A DNA stretch of 10,202 bases from Acidimicrobiales bacterium. GTDB taxonomy: Bacteria; Actinomycetota; Acidimicrobiia; Acidimicrobiales; SHLQ01. The position numbers and the translations under genes were made by a program. The stretch is taken from positions 1-10,202 of the forward strand of contig JABDJW010000148.1 in NCBI GenBank assembly GCA_013002375.1, given 5' to 3'. Positions 1-5,457 of this stretch are shown here, piece after piece (position 1 is the first letter of the stretch; each line of letters opens with the position of its first letter). Below the pieces are notes generated by a model. That model ran no database searches. It was given only the letters and a program-made list of their open reading frames with translations, and was not told the DNA's origin.

Positions 1-1
1 C

Positions 2-118
2 GACCAGCCCGGGAACGACGCGCCGGTTGATGAGCCCGATGCGGCCCGGGCGCTCGATGACTTCTTCGATTCCGGCCCGAATGACCCCGTACGCCGGTTC
101 GGGCGAACCCGTTCCTAG
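2..118 (+). CDS. C-terminal end of an unidentified protein (partial)
   Basis: The frame starting at base 2 is open from the left edge and ends at a TAG at 116-118, giving about 38 residues. The tail is acidic and Pro/Gly-rich (it contains DEPDAARALDDFFDSG) and ends in a basic RRFGRTRS. No domain can be recognised from so short a piece. In other actinobacteria the gene before a DksA/TraR-lspA pair is often ileS or divIVA, and an acidic disordered tail would suit a DivIVA-like protein, but that is only a guess from neighbourhood. A gap of 92 bp separates it from the next gene. The reading frame itself is moderately secure because it ends cleanly before a promoter-like region. Confidence 0.45.
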   Translation, partial: DQPGNDAPVDEPDAARALDDFFDSGPNDPVRRFGRTRS

Positions 119-159
119 CGGCGCGGCATACCATCCGTCCGTTCGGGCAATCTGCGCCC

Positions 160-165
160 TAGACT
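160..165 (+). promoter_or_regulatory. Candidate -10 element of the dksA-like gene
   Basis: TAGACT lies 45 nt before the ATG at 211, in the gap after the upstream stop codon. It fits the actinobacterial TANNNT -10 consensus. No convincing -35 hexamer is seen 16-18 nt upstream. A purine-rich GAGAGG at 192-197 lies downstream and may be the ribosome-binding site, although its 13-nt spacing to the ATG is long. Confidence 0.35.
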
Positions 166-210
166 GCCGCCGACACATCGGCGTGCCGGTCGAGAGGTAC
201 TGGAAACCCA

Positions 211-810
211 ATGGCGACAAAGAAGACCGCTGCGAAGAAGGCAGCCTCCAAGAAATCGGCCGCAAAGAAGGCCACGGCGAAGAAGTCCACCGTCAAGAAA
301 GCCGCGGCGAAGAAGGCCGCAAAGAAATCGGCCGCCAAGAAGGCCACGGCGAGGAAATCGGCCGCCAAGAAGGCCACGGCGAAGAAGTCGGCCGCCAAGA
401 AGACGACCGCAAAGAAGCCGGCAAAGAAGAAGACGCCCTTCGACAAGAAGTTCCTCGATGCCCAGAAGGCGCTGCTGCTCGAGGAACGGGCCAAGTACAT
501 TCGCTCGGCCGACATGTACAAGAAGGAGGCCGACTCGCTGGTGGCCGACCGCGAGCCCGGCGATGTGCAGTTCGACGAGGAATCGGGCGAGGGCGACACG
601 CTGGCGGTCGAACGCGAACGCGATCTCGCCCTCAGCGCCCAGGCCCGGGCCGCGGTCGATCAAATCGACGCCGCGCTCGAGCGCATTGCCGACAAGACGT
701 ACGGTATCTGCACCGTGTCGGGCCTGAGCATCCCCAAGGAGCGGCTCCGGGCCATTCCGTGGGCCGCCGAACGGGTGGAGTACAAAGCCGGCGGCCTCGG
801 CCGACGGTGA
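211..810 (+). CDS. DksA/TraR-family protein with histone H1-like Lys/Ala-rich N-terminal tail
   Basis: This 199-residue protein has two parts. Residues 1-76 are almost entirely Lys, Ala, Thr and Ser in AAKKATAKKS-type repeats, like histone H1 tails and likely to bind nucleic acid. Residues 77-199 resemble the DksA/TraR family: a helical, charged region (about 77-160) and then YGICTVSG with IPKERLRAIPWA, closely matching the DksA zinc-finger neck. Only one of the usual four zinc-finger cysteines remains (C167); its CxxC partner is Ser and the second pair is absent, so zinc binding in the classical way is unlikely. DksA relatives act in the secondary channel of RNA polymerase; whether this one does is inference. 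ATG at 211 is chosen because the Lys-rich tail starts directly there. The last seven codons lie in a 35-bp tandem repeat. The next gene is lspA. Confidence 0.85.
   Translation: MATKKTAAKKAASKKSAAKKATAKKSTVKKAAAKKAAKKSAAKKATARKSAAKKATAKKSAAKKTTAKKPAKKKTPFDKKFLDAQKALLLEERAKYIRSADMYKKEADSLVADREPGDVQFDEESGEGDTLAVERERDLALSAQARAAVDQIDAALERIADKTYGICTVSGLSIPKERLRAIPWAAERVEYKAGGLGRR
331..402 (+). repeat. 30-nt internal repeats coding the Lys/Ala tail
   Basis: Within the tail of the DksA-like gene a 30-nt unit coding AAKKATAxKS recurs in register at 331 and 361 and starts again at 391. The first 20 or so bases of the units are identical. More diverged units extend upstream to about 220. Such coding repeats can gain or lose units by slippage and would change tail length without a frameshift. 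Confidence 0.6.
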
Positions 811-880
811 CAGTAGGTGCAGCCGGCGGCCTCGGCCGACGGTGACAGTAGGTGCAGCCGGCGGCCTCGGCCGACGGTGA
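787..880 (+). repeat. 35-bp perfect tandem repeat, 2.7 copies, across the dksA stop codon
   Basis: Two full identical 35-bp copies lie at 787-821 and 822-856, followed by an identical 24-bp partial copy at 857-880. The first copy codes the last residues (AGGLGRR) and TGA stop of the DksA-like protein; the others lie between that stop and lspA. Each copy contains GCCG and CGGC arms seven bases apart plus a GC-rich GGCCTCGGCC core, so the transcript could fold, but there is no T-tract. The unit length is not a multiple of three, so the copies are in different frames. Confidence 0.9.
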
Positions 881-923
881 GGCCACGCTCGTAGGCGGCT
901 GCACAAGCCGGCTGCGTTTACGG

Positions 924-929
924 CAGACT
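924..929 (+). promoter_or_regulatory. Candidate -10 element for leaderless lspA transcript
   Basis: CAGACT ends six bases before the GTG at 936, the spacing expected if transcription starts on the start codon. There is no Shine-Dalgarno sequence in front of that GTG, which agrees with leaderless translation. The first base departs from the TANNNT consensus and no clear -35 is seen. Confidence 0.3.
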
Positions 930-935
930 GGGCGG

Positions 936-1538
936 GTGTCGACCCACGATCCAGCCACCGCCGATGCCGCGCCCGACCGACCCCACGCCGGGCGTCGCGG
1001 TGCGTTGGCGGCAATGGCCGCGACCGGTGCCGTGGTTCTGGTTCTCGATCAGCTCACCAAGTGGTGGGCGGTCGAGGAGCTGACCGGCCGAACCATCGAT
1101 GTGGTGTGGAAGCTGCGGTTCAATCTGGTACGCAACCCGGGCGTTTCCTTCAGCCTGGGCGAGGGGCTCGGACCCATCGTGGCGGTCGTCGCGGTACTGG
1201 TCGTCGGGTGGCTGACGTGGATGGCTCGCCGCCAGCATTCATGGGCTGCGATCGTGGCTCTGGGGTGTGTCGCGGGCGGAGCGCTGGGCAATGTGGTCGA
1301 TCGGGTCTTTCGTTCCGACGACGGTTTCCTCGGTGGCGAAGTGATCGATTTCATCGATTTTCAGTTCTACCCGGTGTTCAACGTGGCCGACATGGGCGTC
1401 GTGCTCGGCGTGATCGCGCTCATTCTGCTGTCACTCACCGGTCGGCTGGTCGAGCCGGGCGCCGACACGGCCGACGCGACGACGAATGAAGCCGAGGCAG
1501 CCGCCGACACCCGGGACGATCAACCGGTCGAGTCGTGA
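936..1538 (+). CDS. lspA: Lipoprotein signal peptidase (signal peptidase II, LspA)
   Basis: LspA is the membrane aspartyl protease that removes the signal peptide from diacylglyceryl-modified prolipoproteins. From GTG 936 the protein has 200 residues, within the usual range but with a longer, acidic C-terminal tail. Family motifs are DQLTKWWA (D38), NPGVSFS (68-73), the catalytic GNVVDR (D122) and FNVADMG (D152). Four hydrophobic segments lie at about 22-45, 77-96, 103-122 and 150-168. A GTG at 852 in the same frame would add 28 residues but lies inside the 35-bp repeat and adds no family sequence, so 936 is preferred. The stop codon overlaps the next gene's GTG by four bases. The tail after about 172 is rich in Ala, Asp, Glu and Thr and is probably disordered. 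Confidence 0.93.
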   Translation: MSTHDPATADAAPDRPHAGRRGALAAMAATGAVVLVLDQLTKWWAVEELTGRTIDVVWKLRFNLVRNPGVSFSLGEGLGPIVAVVAVLVVGWLTWMARRQHSWAAIVALGCVAGGALGNVVDRVFRSDDGFLGGEVIDFIDFQFYPVFNVADMGVVLGVIALILLSLTGRLVEPGADTADATTNEAEAAADTRDDQPVES

Positions 1539-2452
1539 TCGAAGCCATTCCCGAAGCGCTCGTTGGCGAGCGCATCGATCGAGTGGTGGCGCTGCTGACC
1601 GGGCTCAGCCGATCGCAGGTGGTGCACCTGATCGAAAAGGCGGCGGTGACCTGCAACGAGCGGGTCGTCACCAGTCGGTCGCAGCGCGTCGAACTCGATG
1701 ATGTCGTCGCCGTCGACTTGGCCGGCACGACCGACGGACCAGCGGTTGCCGCCGACCCAGCCATCGAAGTCGACGTGCTGTACGAAGACGATCACCTCGC
1801 GGTGCTCAACAAGCCGGCAGGGTTGGTCGTCCACCCGGGAGCCGGGAATCCGAGCGGCACGCTGGCCAACGGCTTGTTGGCCCGGTGGCCCGACATCGCC
1901 TCGGTCGGTGAGGCCGACCGTCCCGGCATCGTGCATCGGCTCGACAAGGGAACGTCAGGGGTGTTGGTCGTCGCGCTGAGCACAACGGCGTATGACGGGC
2001 TGGTCGCGCAGCTGGCTGCGCACGAGGTCGAGCGCACCTACCGGGCACTGGTGTGGGGCGACGTCGAAGGCACCAACGGGGTGGTGGAGGCCGCGATCGG
2101 TCGGTCGCGCCGCGACCCGACCAAGATGACTGTCACGCCCAGCGGAAAGCCGGCCCGAACCCGCTATCGCGTCGACCGGCGCAGCGAACGGCCGGCGCTG
2201 TCGTTGTTGACCTGTTGGCTCGACACCGGCCGCACCCATCAGATCCGGGTGCACCTGACCTCGATCGGGCACCCGGTGGTCGGCGACGCGAAATACCGGG
2301 GCGCGCCGCCGCCCGCCGGTGGGCTCGATCGGCCGTGGTTGCATGCTGCTCGCCTCCGCTTCACCCACCCGATCACCGGCGTTGAAGTCGATCAGGCCGC
2401 GCCCTTGCCCTCTGACCTCACGACCGTGCTGGATCGGCTGCAGCTGGTCTGA
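1535..2452 (+). CDS. rluD: RluA/RluD-family 23S rRNA pseudouridine synthase
   Basis: The 305-residue protein has the RluD layout. An N-terminal S4 RNA-binding domain (about 8-62, including LSRSQVVHLIEKAAVTCN) is followed by a catalytic domain starting near VLYEDDHLAVLNKPAGLVVHP. The active-site motif HRLDKGTSG lies at 134-142 with catalytic D137. The later GRTHQIRVHL and GHPVVGDAKY motifs are also family hallmarks. RluD relatives convert specific uridines in 23S rRNA (helix 69 in E. coli) to pseudouridine; the exact target sites here are inferred. The GTG start at 1535 overlaps the lspA stop as GTGA, so the two genes are probably translationally coupled. It ends 12 bp from the convergent Rrf2 gene, with no visible terminator between them. 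Confidence 0.92.
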   Translation: MIEAIPEALVGERIDRVVALLTGLSRSQVVHLIEKAAVTCNERVVTSRSQRVELDDVVAVDLAGTTDGPAVAADPAIEVDVLYEDDHLAVLNKPAGLVVHPGAGNPSGTLANGLLARWPDIASVGEADRPGIVHRLDKGTSGVLVVALSTTAYDGLVAQLAAHEVERTYRALVWGDVEGTNGVVEAAIGRSRRDPTKMTVTPSGKPARTRYRVDRRSERPALSLLTCWLDTGRTHQIRVHLTSIGHPVVGDAKYRGAPPPAGGLDRPWLHAARLRFTHPITGVEVDQAAPLPSDLTTVLDRLQLV

Positions 2453-2464
2453 GCGAGTGCCGGT

Positions 2465-2920
2465 TCAGGGCGGAGCGGGTTCGACGTCGGGCCAGTCGGC
2501 ATCGCCTCGGGCCATGGCCGCGATGTCGGCCAAGGTGAACGAGTCGAGATAGGTGCGCATGTGCGCGCCGGCGCCGGCCCAGATCGAGAGCAGTACGCAC
2601 TGGCCCTCGTGATCGCAGGATCCCTCGGTGTGCGGCTCGGCAAAATCTCCGGCCACGATGGGCCCGTCGACGGCCCGGACGATATCGGCCAGCCGGATGT
2701 CCTCCGGCGCCCGGCTCAGCGTGTAGCCGCCGCCGACGCCTCGCTTGGACCGGACCAGTCCCGCGCCCTTGAGCGCGAGCAGAATCTGCTCGAGATAGGG
2801 CTGGGGGAGGTCCGTTCGTTCGGCGATGTCGCGCACCGACGTTGGCGTCTGGCCATCGGAGTGCAAAGCCATCGACAGCAGGGCTCGGCTGGCGTAGTCG
2901 CCTCGGGTGGAAACGCGCAC
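2465..2920 (-). CDS. Rrf2-family transcriptional regulator
   Basis: This 151-residue protein has the Rrf2 winged-helix pattern. It opens with MRVSTRGDYASRALLSMA, has the recognition region SVRDIAERTDLPQPYLEQIL (28-47) and the wing GLVRSKRGVGGGYTLSR (54-70), and then a cluster SCDHEGQC (101-108). Rrf2 proteins such as IscR and NsrR sense iron-sulfur clusters, nitric oxide or redox state through three cysteines in that cluster. Only two are present here (C102, C108), with D8 and H104 as other possible ligands, so a cluster with non-cysteine ligation or a thiol sensor are both possible. It starts with GTG and diverges from the phosphodiesterase-bpa pair across 106 bp, so it may regulate itself and that pair; this is inference. 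Confidence 0.9.
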   Translation of the reverse strand: MRVSTRGDYASRALLSMALHSDGQTPTSVRDIAERTDLPQPYLEQILLALKGAGLVRSKRGVGGGYTLSRAPEDIRLADIVRAVDGPIVAGDFAEPHTEGSCDHEGQCVLLSIWAGAGAHMRTYLDSFTLADIAAMARGDADWPDVEPAPP

Positions 2921-2926
2921 CCCTGA

Positions 2927-2932
2927 ACCTTA
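2927..2932 (-). promoter_or_regulatory. Candidate -10 element for leaderless Rrf2 transcript
   Basis: Read on the minus strand, TAAGGT ends six bases before the GTG start (2920). It fits TANNNT and the spacing of a leaderless actinobacterial promoter. An AGGG directly abuts the GTG, too close for a normal ribosome-binding site. No good -35 is seen. Confidence 0.4.
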
Positions 2933-3014
2933 CGGCACCGAACCGGCGACGCCCGCTTTCTCGCTCGCCGTGTTCTGGGGGGTCACCAATGCAGTGGTCG
3001 TTGCCTGGTCGTGG

Positions 3015-3020
3015 TGAACT
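3015..3020 (+). promoter_or_regulatory. Candidate -10 element of the phosphodiesterase-bpa pair
   Basis: TGAACT ends six bases before the GTG at 3027, the same distance as at lspA and the Rrf2 gene. The only purine-rich stretch, TGGAG at 3021-3025, is one base from the start codon and so is unlikely to act as a Shine-Dalgarno. The second base departs from the TANNNT consensus. Confidence 0.3.
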
Positions 3021-3026
3021 TGGAGC

Positions 3027-4148
3027 GTGTCCAGTGCTCATTCGACTGCTCGTTCGACGCCGCCGGTGCTGCCCGACTATGCGGGAGGCTGCATCGCCAA
3101 TGTGGTCCCCTCGTTGCTCGGCGCTGATCCGGCGCCGTCGTGGTTGCCCGAGGCGGCGGCCACCGCGGACCAGGTGGTACTGCTGGTGCTCGATGGCCTG
3201 GGCTGGCGGCAACTGCTCGACCGGGCCGGCCGGTGTCCCAATCTCGAAGCGATGGACGGCGGCACCATAACCAGCGTGGCGCCGAGCACGACATCTGCTG
3301 CTTTGACATCGATCGCGACCGGCCTGGCACCCGGCGCTCATGGCATCACGGGCTATCGCATGGCGGTCGAGGGGCAAGTGCTCAATACGCTCACCTGGTC
3401 GACCGCCTCGGGTGGTGCGATGGGGTCGCTCGAGCCGGAGCGGATTCAGCCCAACCCGGTCTTCCTGGGGGCGGCGCCGCCGGTGGTCAACAACGCCATG
3501 TTTGCCCGCGGCGGGTTCACGGCCGCGCACCTCGCCGGCGTGCGGTACGTCGGCTACCGGACGGTGTCGACCCTGGTGGTCGAAGTCGGTGCGCAGCTCC
3601 GAGCCGGAGAGCCGTTCGTGTTCGCGTACTATGACGGCCTCGACAAGGTGGGCCACGAGTTCGGGCTGGGCGAGCACTACGACGCCGAGCTCGTGGCGTG
3701 CGACCGGCTGGTCGGCGAGTTGCTCGGAGCGCTGCCACCCGGTGCCGCGCTCGTCGTGACCGCCGATCATGGCCAAGTCCACAGTGGTGCAGACGTGGTC
3801 GAGATCCCCGATGCGGTGACCCGGCACGTGGCCTATCAGTCCGGCGAGGATCGCTTCCGCTGGCTGCACGCCAAGCCCGGACATGCCGACGAACTGGCCG
3901 CAGTCGCTGCGGACGGATTGGGCGACTCGGCGTGGGTGCGGAGCCGAGCCGACGCGATCGCCGACGGGTGGTTCGGCCCCGAGGTCGGCGCGCCGGCTCA
4001 GCAGCGTTATGGCGATGTCGTGCTGGCGGCCCGGGGCACGGCGGCGTTCATCGACCCTGCCGATCCCGGCTCGGTCCGCCTGGTGGGCCGGCATGGTTCG
4101 CTCACGCCCGAAGAGATGCTCGTCCCATTGTTGGCCCTCGCTCGTTAA
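3027..4148 (+). CDS. Type I phosphodiesterase/nucleotide pyrophosphatase family protein
   Basis: The 373-residue protein belongs to the alkaline phosphatase superfamily, NPP-like branch, whose members hydrolyse phosphodiester or pyrophosphate bonds with two zinc ions. All seven expected active-site residues can be placed: D56 (VLLVLDGLGW), nucleophile T89 (PSTTSAALTSIATG), D206 and H210 (DKVGHEFG), D247 and H248 (VVTADHGQ) and H356 (GRHGSLTPEEM). No signal peptide or membrane segment is evident, so it is probably cytoplasmic; its substrate cannot be read from sequence. The start is GTG at 3027, behind a -10-like hexamer. It ends 10 bp before bpa, and its TAA stop is part of the hexamer in front of bpa, so the two are probably co-transcribed at least in part. 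Confidence 0.9.
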   Translation: MSSAHSTARSTPPVLPDYAGGCIANVVPSLLGADPAPSWLPEAAATADQVVLLVLDGLGWRQLLDRAGRCPNLEAMDGGTITSVAPSTTSAALTSIATGLAPGAHGITGYRMAVEGQVLNTLTWSTASGGAMGSLEPERIQPNPVFLGAAPPVVNNAMFARGGFTAAHLAGVRYVGYRTVSTLVVEVGAQLRAGEPFVFAYYDGLDKVGHEFGLGEHYDAELVACDRLVGELLGALPPGAALVVTADHGQVHSGADVVEIPDAVTRHVAYQSGEDRFRWLHAKPGHADELAAVAADGLGDSAWVRSRADAIADGWFGPEVGAPAQQRYGDVVLAARGTAAFIDPADPGSVRLVGRHGSLTPEEMLVPLLALAR

Positions 4149-4151
4149 GTT
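4146..4151 (+). promoter_or_regulatory. Candidate internal -10 element before bpa
   Basis: TAAGTT includes the stop codon of the phosphodiesterase gene and ends seven bases before the GTG of bpa. It would allow a separate leaderless bpa transcript. A GGA at 4152-4154 could instead be a weak ribosome-binding site, so coupling to the upstream gene is equally possible. Confidence 0.3.
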
Positions 4152-4158
4152 GGACCGC

Positions 4159-4767
4159 GTGACCGAACCCGTCTCCGAACCCGTCTCCGAACCCGTCTCC
4201 GAACCCAGGCCTGTCTCCGAAGTCGACCATGTCCCCGAAACCACGCCGGGCTCGGTATCGGGTGAAGCGCTACGGCCCGATCGGATCGCAGCGCCCGGCG
4301 AATCGCTGCCGGGCGCCCCGACCTCGGCGGCGGCCTCGGCGTCCGACGACGACTCGGGCGAATCGGTCGATCAGCCGGCCAAGGTCATGCGGCTGGGCAC
4401 GATGCTCAAGCAACTGCTCGATGAGGTGCGCGAAACCAGTCTCGATGAGGGCAGTCGCAACCGCCTGAAGGGAATCTACGAGACGTCGGTCAGCGAGCTC
4501 TCGTCGGCCATCTCGCCCGAGCTGGCCTCCGAGCTGGATCGTCTGACCTCGCCGTTCACCGATGATGGCGTGCCCTCCGCCGCCGAGCTCCGTATCGCCA
4601 AGGCCCAGCTGGTGGGGTGGCTCGAGGGGCTCGTGCAGGGCATCCAGGCCACGCTGTTCGCCCAACAGATGATGGCCCAGCAGCACCTGGCCAAGATGCA
4701 GCAGCAAGGCCAGCTCTCGCAGGGCGACGCCGGCGCCGGCCACGCGCGGCCGGGCACCTACCTGTAG
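4159..4767 (+). CDS. bpa: Bacterial proteasome activator (Bpa/PafE)
   Basis: This 202-residue protein matches the Bpa (PafE) family, which forms ATP-independent rings that dock on the 20S proteasome and open its gate. The conserved core runs from about 72 to 180: QPAKVMRLGTMLKQLLDEVR, SRNRLKGIYETS, PELASELDRLT, ELRIAKAQLVGWLEGLVQGI and LFAQQM, all recognisable from mycobacterial Bpa. The protein ends in GTYL, matching the GQYL/HbYX-type C-terminus that inserts into proteasome pockets. Residues 1-70 are an acidic, Pro/Ser-rich tail starting with VSEP repeats, longer than in the mycobacterial protein (about 174 residues). GTG 4159 is used because the next ATG lies inside the conserved core. The presence of Bpa implies a 20S proteasome elsewhere in this genome. 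Confidence 0.93.
   Translation: MTEPVSEPVSEPVSEPRPVSEVDHVPETTPGSVSGEALRPDRIAAPGESLPGAPTSAAASASDDDSGESVDQPAKVMRLGTMLKQLLDEVRETSLDEGSRNRLKGIYETSVSELSSAISPELASELDRLTSPFTDDGVPSAAELRIAKAQLVGWLEGLVQGIQATLFAQQMMAQQHLAKMQQQGQLSQGDAGAGHARPGTYL
4163..4206 (+). repeat. 12-bp tandem repeat at the 5' end of bpa
   Basis: CCGAACCC recurs at 4163, 4175, 4187 and 4199, with identical GTCT linkers, giving 3.7 exact copies of a 12-bp unit coding VSEP. A further diverged VSEV unit follows at 4213-4224. The unit is a multiple of three, so copy-number change would preserve the frame and only alter the length of the disordered tail. Confidence 0.85.
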
Positions 4768-4794
4768 CCAAACTTGCGGGCCGCCGACGTCGTC

Positions 4795-4822
4795 ACCGCG
4801 CCGGCCGGCGGGAACGGTTTTT
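4795..4822 (+). terminator. Candidate intrinsic terminator after bpa
   Basis: 27 bp past the bpa stop, ACCG (4795-4798) can pair with CGGT (4815-4818), enclosing CGCC-GGCC-GGCG (4799-4810), and a run of five T follows at 4818-4822. The outer stem is short and the inner loop tight, so efficiency is uncertain. It would separate the phosphodiesterase-bpa unit from the next gene. Confidence 0.4.
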
Positions 4823-4868
4823 CTCAGGTTTGGCGGCGCATCGACCGTTCTACCTACGACGGATGGCG

Positions 4869-4874
4869 TATTCT
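4869..4874 (+). promoter_or_regulatory. Candidate -10 element of the small unknown gene
   Basis: TATTCT lies 87 nt before the ATG at 4962, downstream of the candidate bpa terminator, and matches the -10 consensus well. TTCTAC at 4848-4853 is the nearest -35-like hexamer but its 15-nt spacing is short. The rest of the 4768-4961 gap shows no gene. Confidence 0.3.
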
Positions 4875-4961
4875 GGCGGTGCGGACGACCTGATACCCAT
4901 CCGTGTTTCGTAGTTACGTCCAGGCAGCGGCTGCCCCCGGGCCGAAAGAGGTCAAGACCCC

Positions 4962-5330
4962 ATGGTCGGCACCAATCGAGAAGTCTCGATCGACAAGCGG
5001 AGGCCTTTCCCGTTCCCTGCCGAAGAGCGCTTCTGGGCGTATTCAAGTGGGGAAGCGGGGGCCTATTGCCTGGTCTTGGTCGATCGCGAACGGCACGACG
5101 ACTCCATCCTGTCGCTGCCCATGCTCCGGACCGACATGCCATCGGCTCAGCTCTACCGGGCCGCGGTGTCACCCGATGGGGTGGAGGTCGCCTTCGAGAT
5201 GCTCGAACCGGGCACCGACGTCTACCGCTACAACCAGCACACCGGCGAGCTGCGCTTGAGTGACAATGACGAGTGGCGGTCCTGGCGGCGCTGGAGCGCC
5301 CGGGTCCGCGATCGTTCCCAGAACCGATAG
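4962..5330 (+). CDS. Small protein of unknown function with one TolB/PD40-like blade
   Basis: The 122-residue protein is not one I recognise by name. Residues 69-98 (with VSPDGVEVAF and then TDVYRYNQHTGELR) look like one blade of a TolB/PD40 beta-propeller, where SPDG, a following strand and a YxYNxxTGExR turn are typical. Residues 22-52 could form a diverged preceding blade (FWAYSSGEAGAYCLVLV). A full propeller needs six or more blades, so it either oligomerises, is a degraded remnant, or the likeness is superficial. The C-terminus is Trp/Arg-rich (WRSWRRWSARVR). AAAGAGG at 4945-4951 is a good ribosome-binding site ten bases before the ATG, which supports translation. No signal peptide is seen. 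It stands alone between bpa and dnaE. Confidence 0.65.
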   Translation: MVGTNREVSIDKRRPFPFPAEERFWAYSSGEAGAYCLVLVDRERHDDSILSLPMLRTDMPSAQLYRAAVSPDGVEVAFEMLEPGTDVYRYNQHTGELRLSDNDEWRSWRRWSARVRDRSQNR

Positions 5331-5352
5331 CCGGCGCCTGCGCGCCTTGGGG

Positions 5353-5381
5353 TAGACCTTCGCCGCCGAGGCGGCTAGGTT
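5353..5381 (+). promoter_or_regulatory. Candidate dnaE promoter
   Basis: TAGACC (5353-5358, four of six matches to TTGACA) and TAGGTT (5376-5381, fitting TANNNT) are separated by exactly 17 bp. Transcription would start at about 5387-5389, about 70 nt before the dnaE ATG and at the left edge of a perfect inverted repeat. Confidence 0.45.
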
Positions 5382-5384
5382 CGC

Positions 5385-5406
5385 CAAATCACCTCCATGT
5401 GATTTG
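5385..5406. repeat. Perfect 8-bp inverted repeat at the dnaE promoter
   Basis: CAAATCAC (5385-5392) and GTGATTTG (5399-5406) are perfect inverted copies separated by CTCCAT. The repeat covers the predicted transcription start of dnaE, so it could be a repressor operator or a hairpin at the 5' end of the message. It is AT-rich for this region and is not followed by a T-tract, which argues against a terminator. Confidence 0.75.
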
Positions 5407-5430
5407 CGTCCCCGTACGCTGGCCCACGCC

Positions 5431-5456
5431 GGGCCAGGAAACCTGGGCCAGGAAAC
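5431..5456 (+). repeat. Duplicated Shine-Dalgarno segment before dnaE
   Basis: GGGCCAGGAAAC occurs at 5431-5442 and again at 5445-5456, a 14-bp period. The second copy places AGGA four bases before the ATG at 5458; the first offers a second, more distant AGGA. This ribosome-binding site decides the dnaE start: a longer in-frame TTG start at 5404 would lie inside the inverted repeat. Confidence 0.7.
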
Positions 5457-5457
5457 A

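Noticed and set aside
27..845. 272-residue plus-strand open frame over the dksA-like gene
   Set aside because: It is an out-of-frame reading of the Lys/Ala repeats with low-complexity Arg/Gly/Glu composition; the DksA-like frame has real family motifs.
787..880. CRISPR array
   Set aside because: The 35-bp copies abut directly without unique spacers and one copy is coding, so this is a simple tandem duplication.
852..935. Extended lspA starting at GTG 852
   Set aside because: The extension lies partly in the 35-bp repeat, adds no family sequence, and the GTG at 936 has a -10-like hexamer at leaderless spacing.
2418..4244. 608-residue open frame on the minus strand
   Set aside because: It runs antisense through the Rrf2, phosphodiesterase and bpa genes, which have clear family motifs. 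The antisense product has no recognisable domain and is a by-product of high GC content.
5333..5346. GGCGC-CTGC-GCGCC hairpin after the small unknown gene as a terminator
   Set aside because: The stem is only five base pairs and is followed by TTGGGG rather than a T-tract; it could be weakly functional but cannot be supported.
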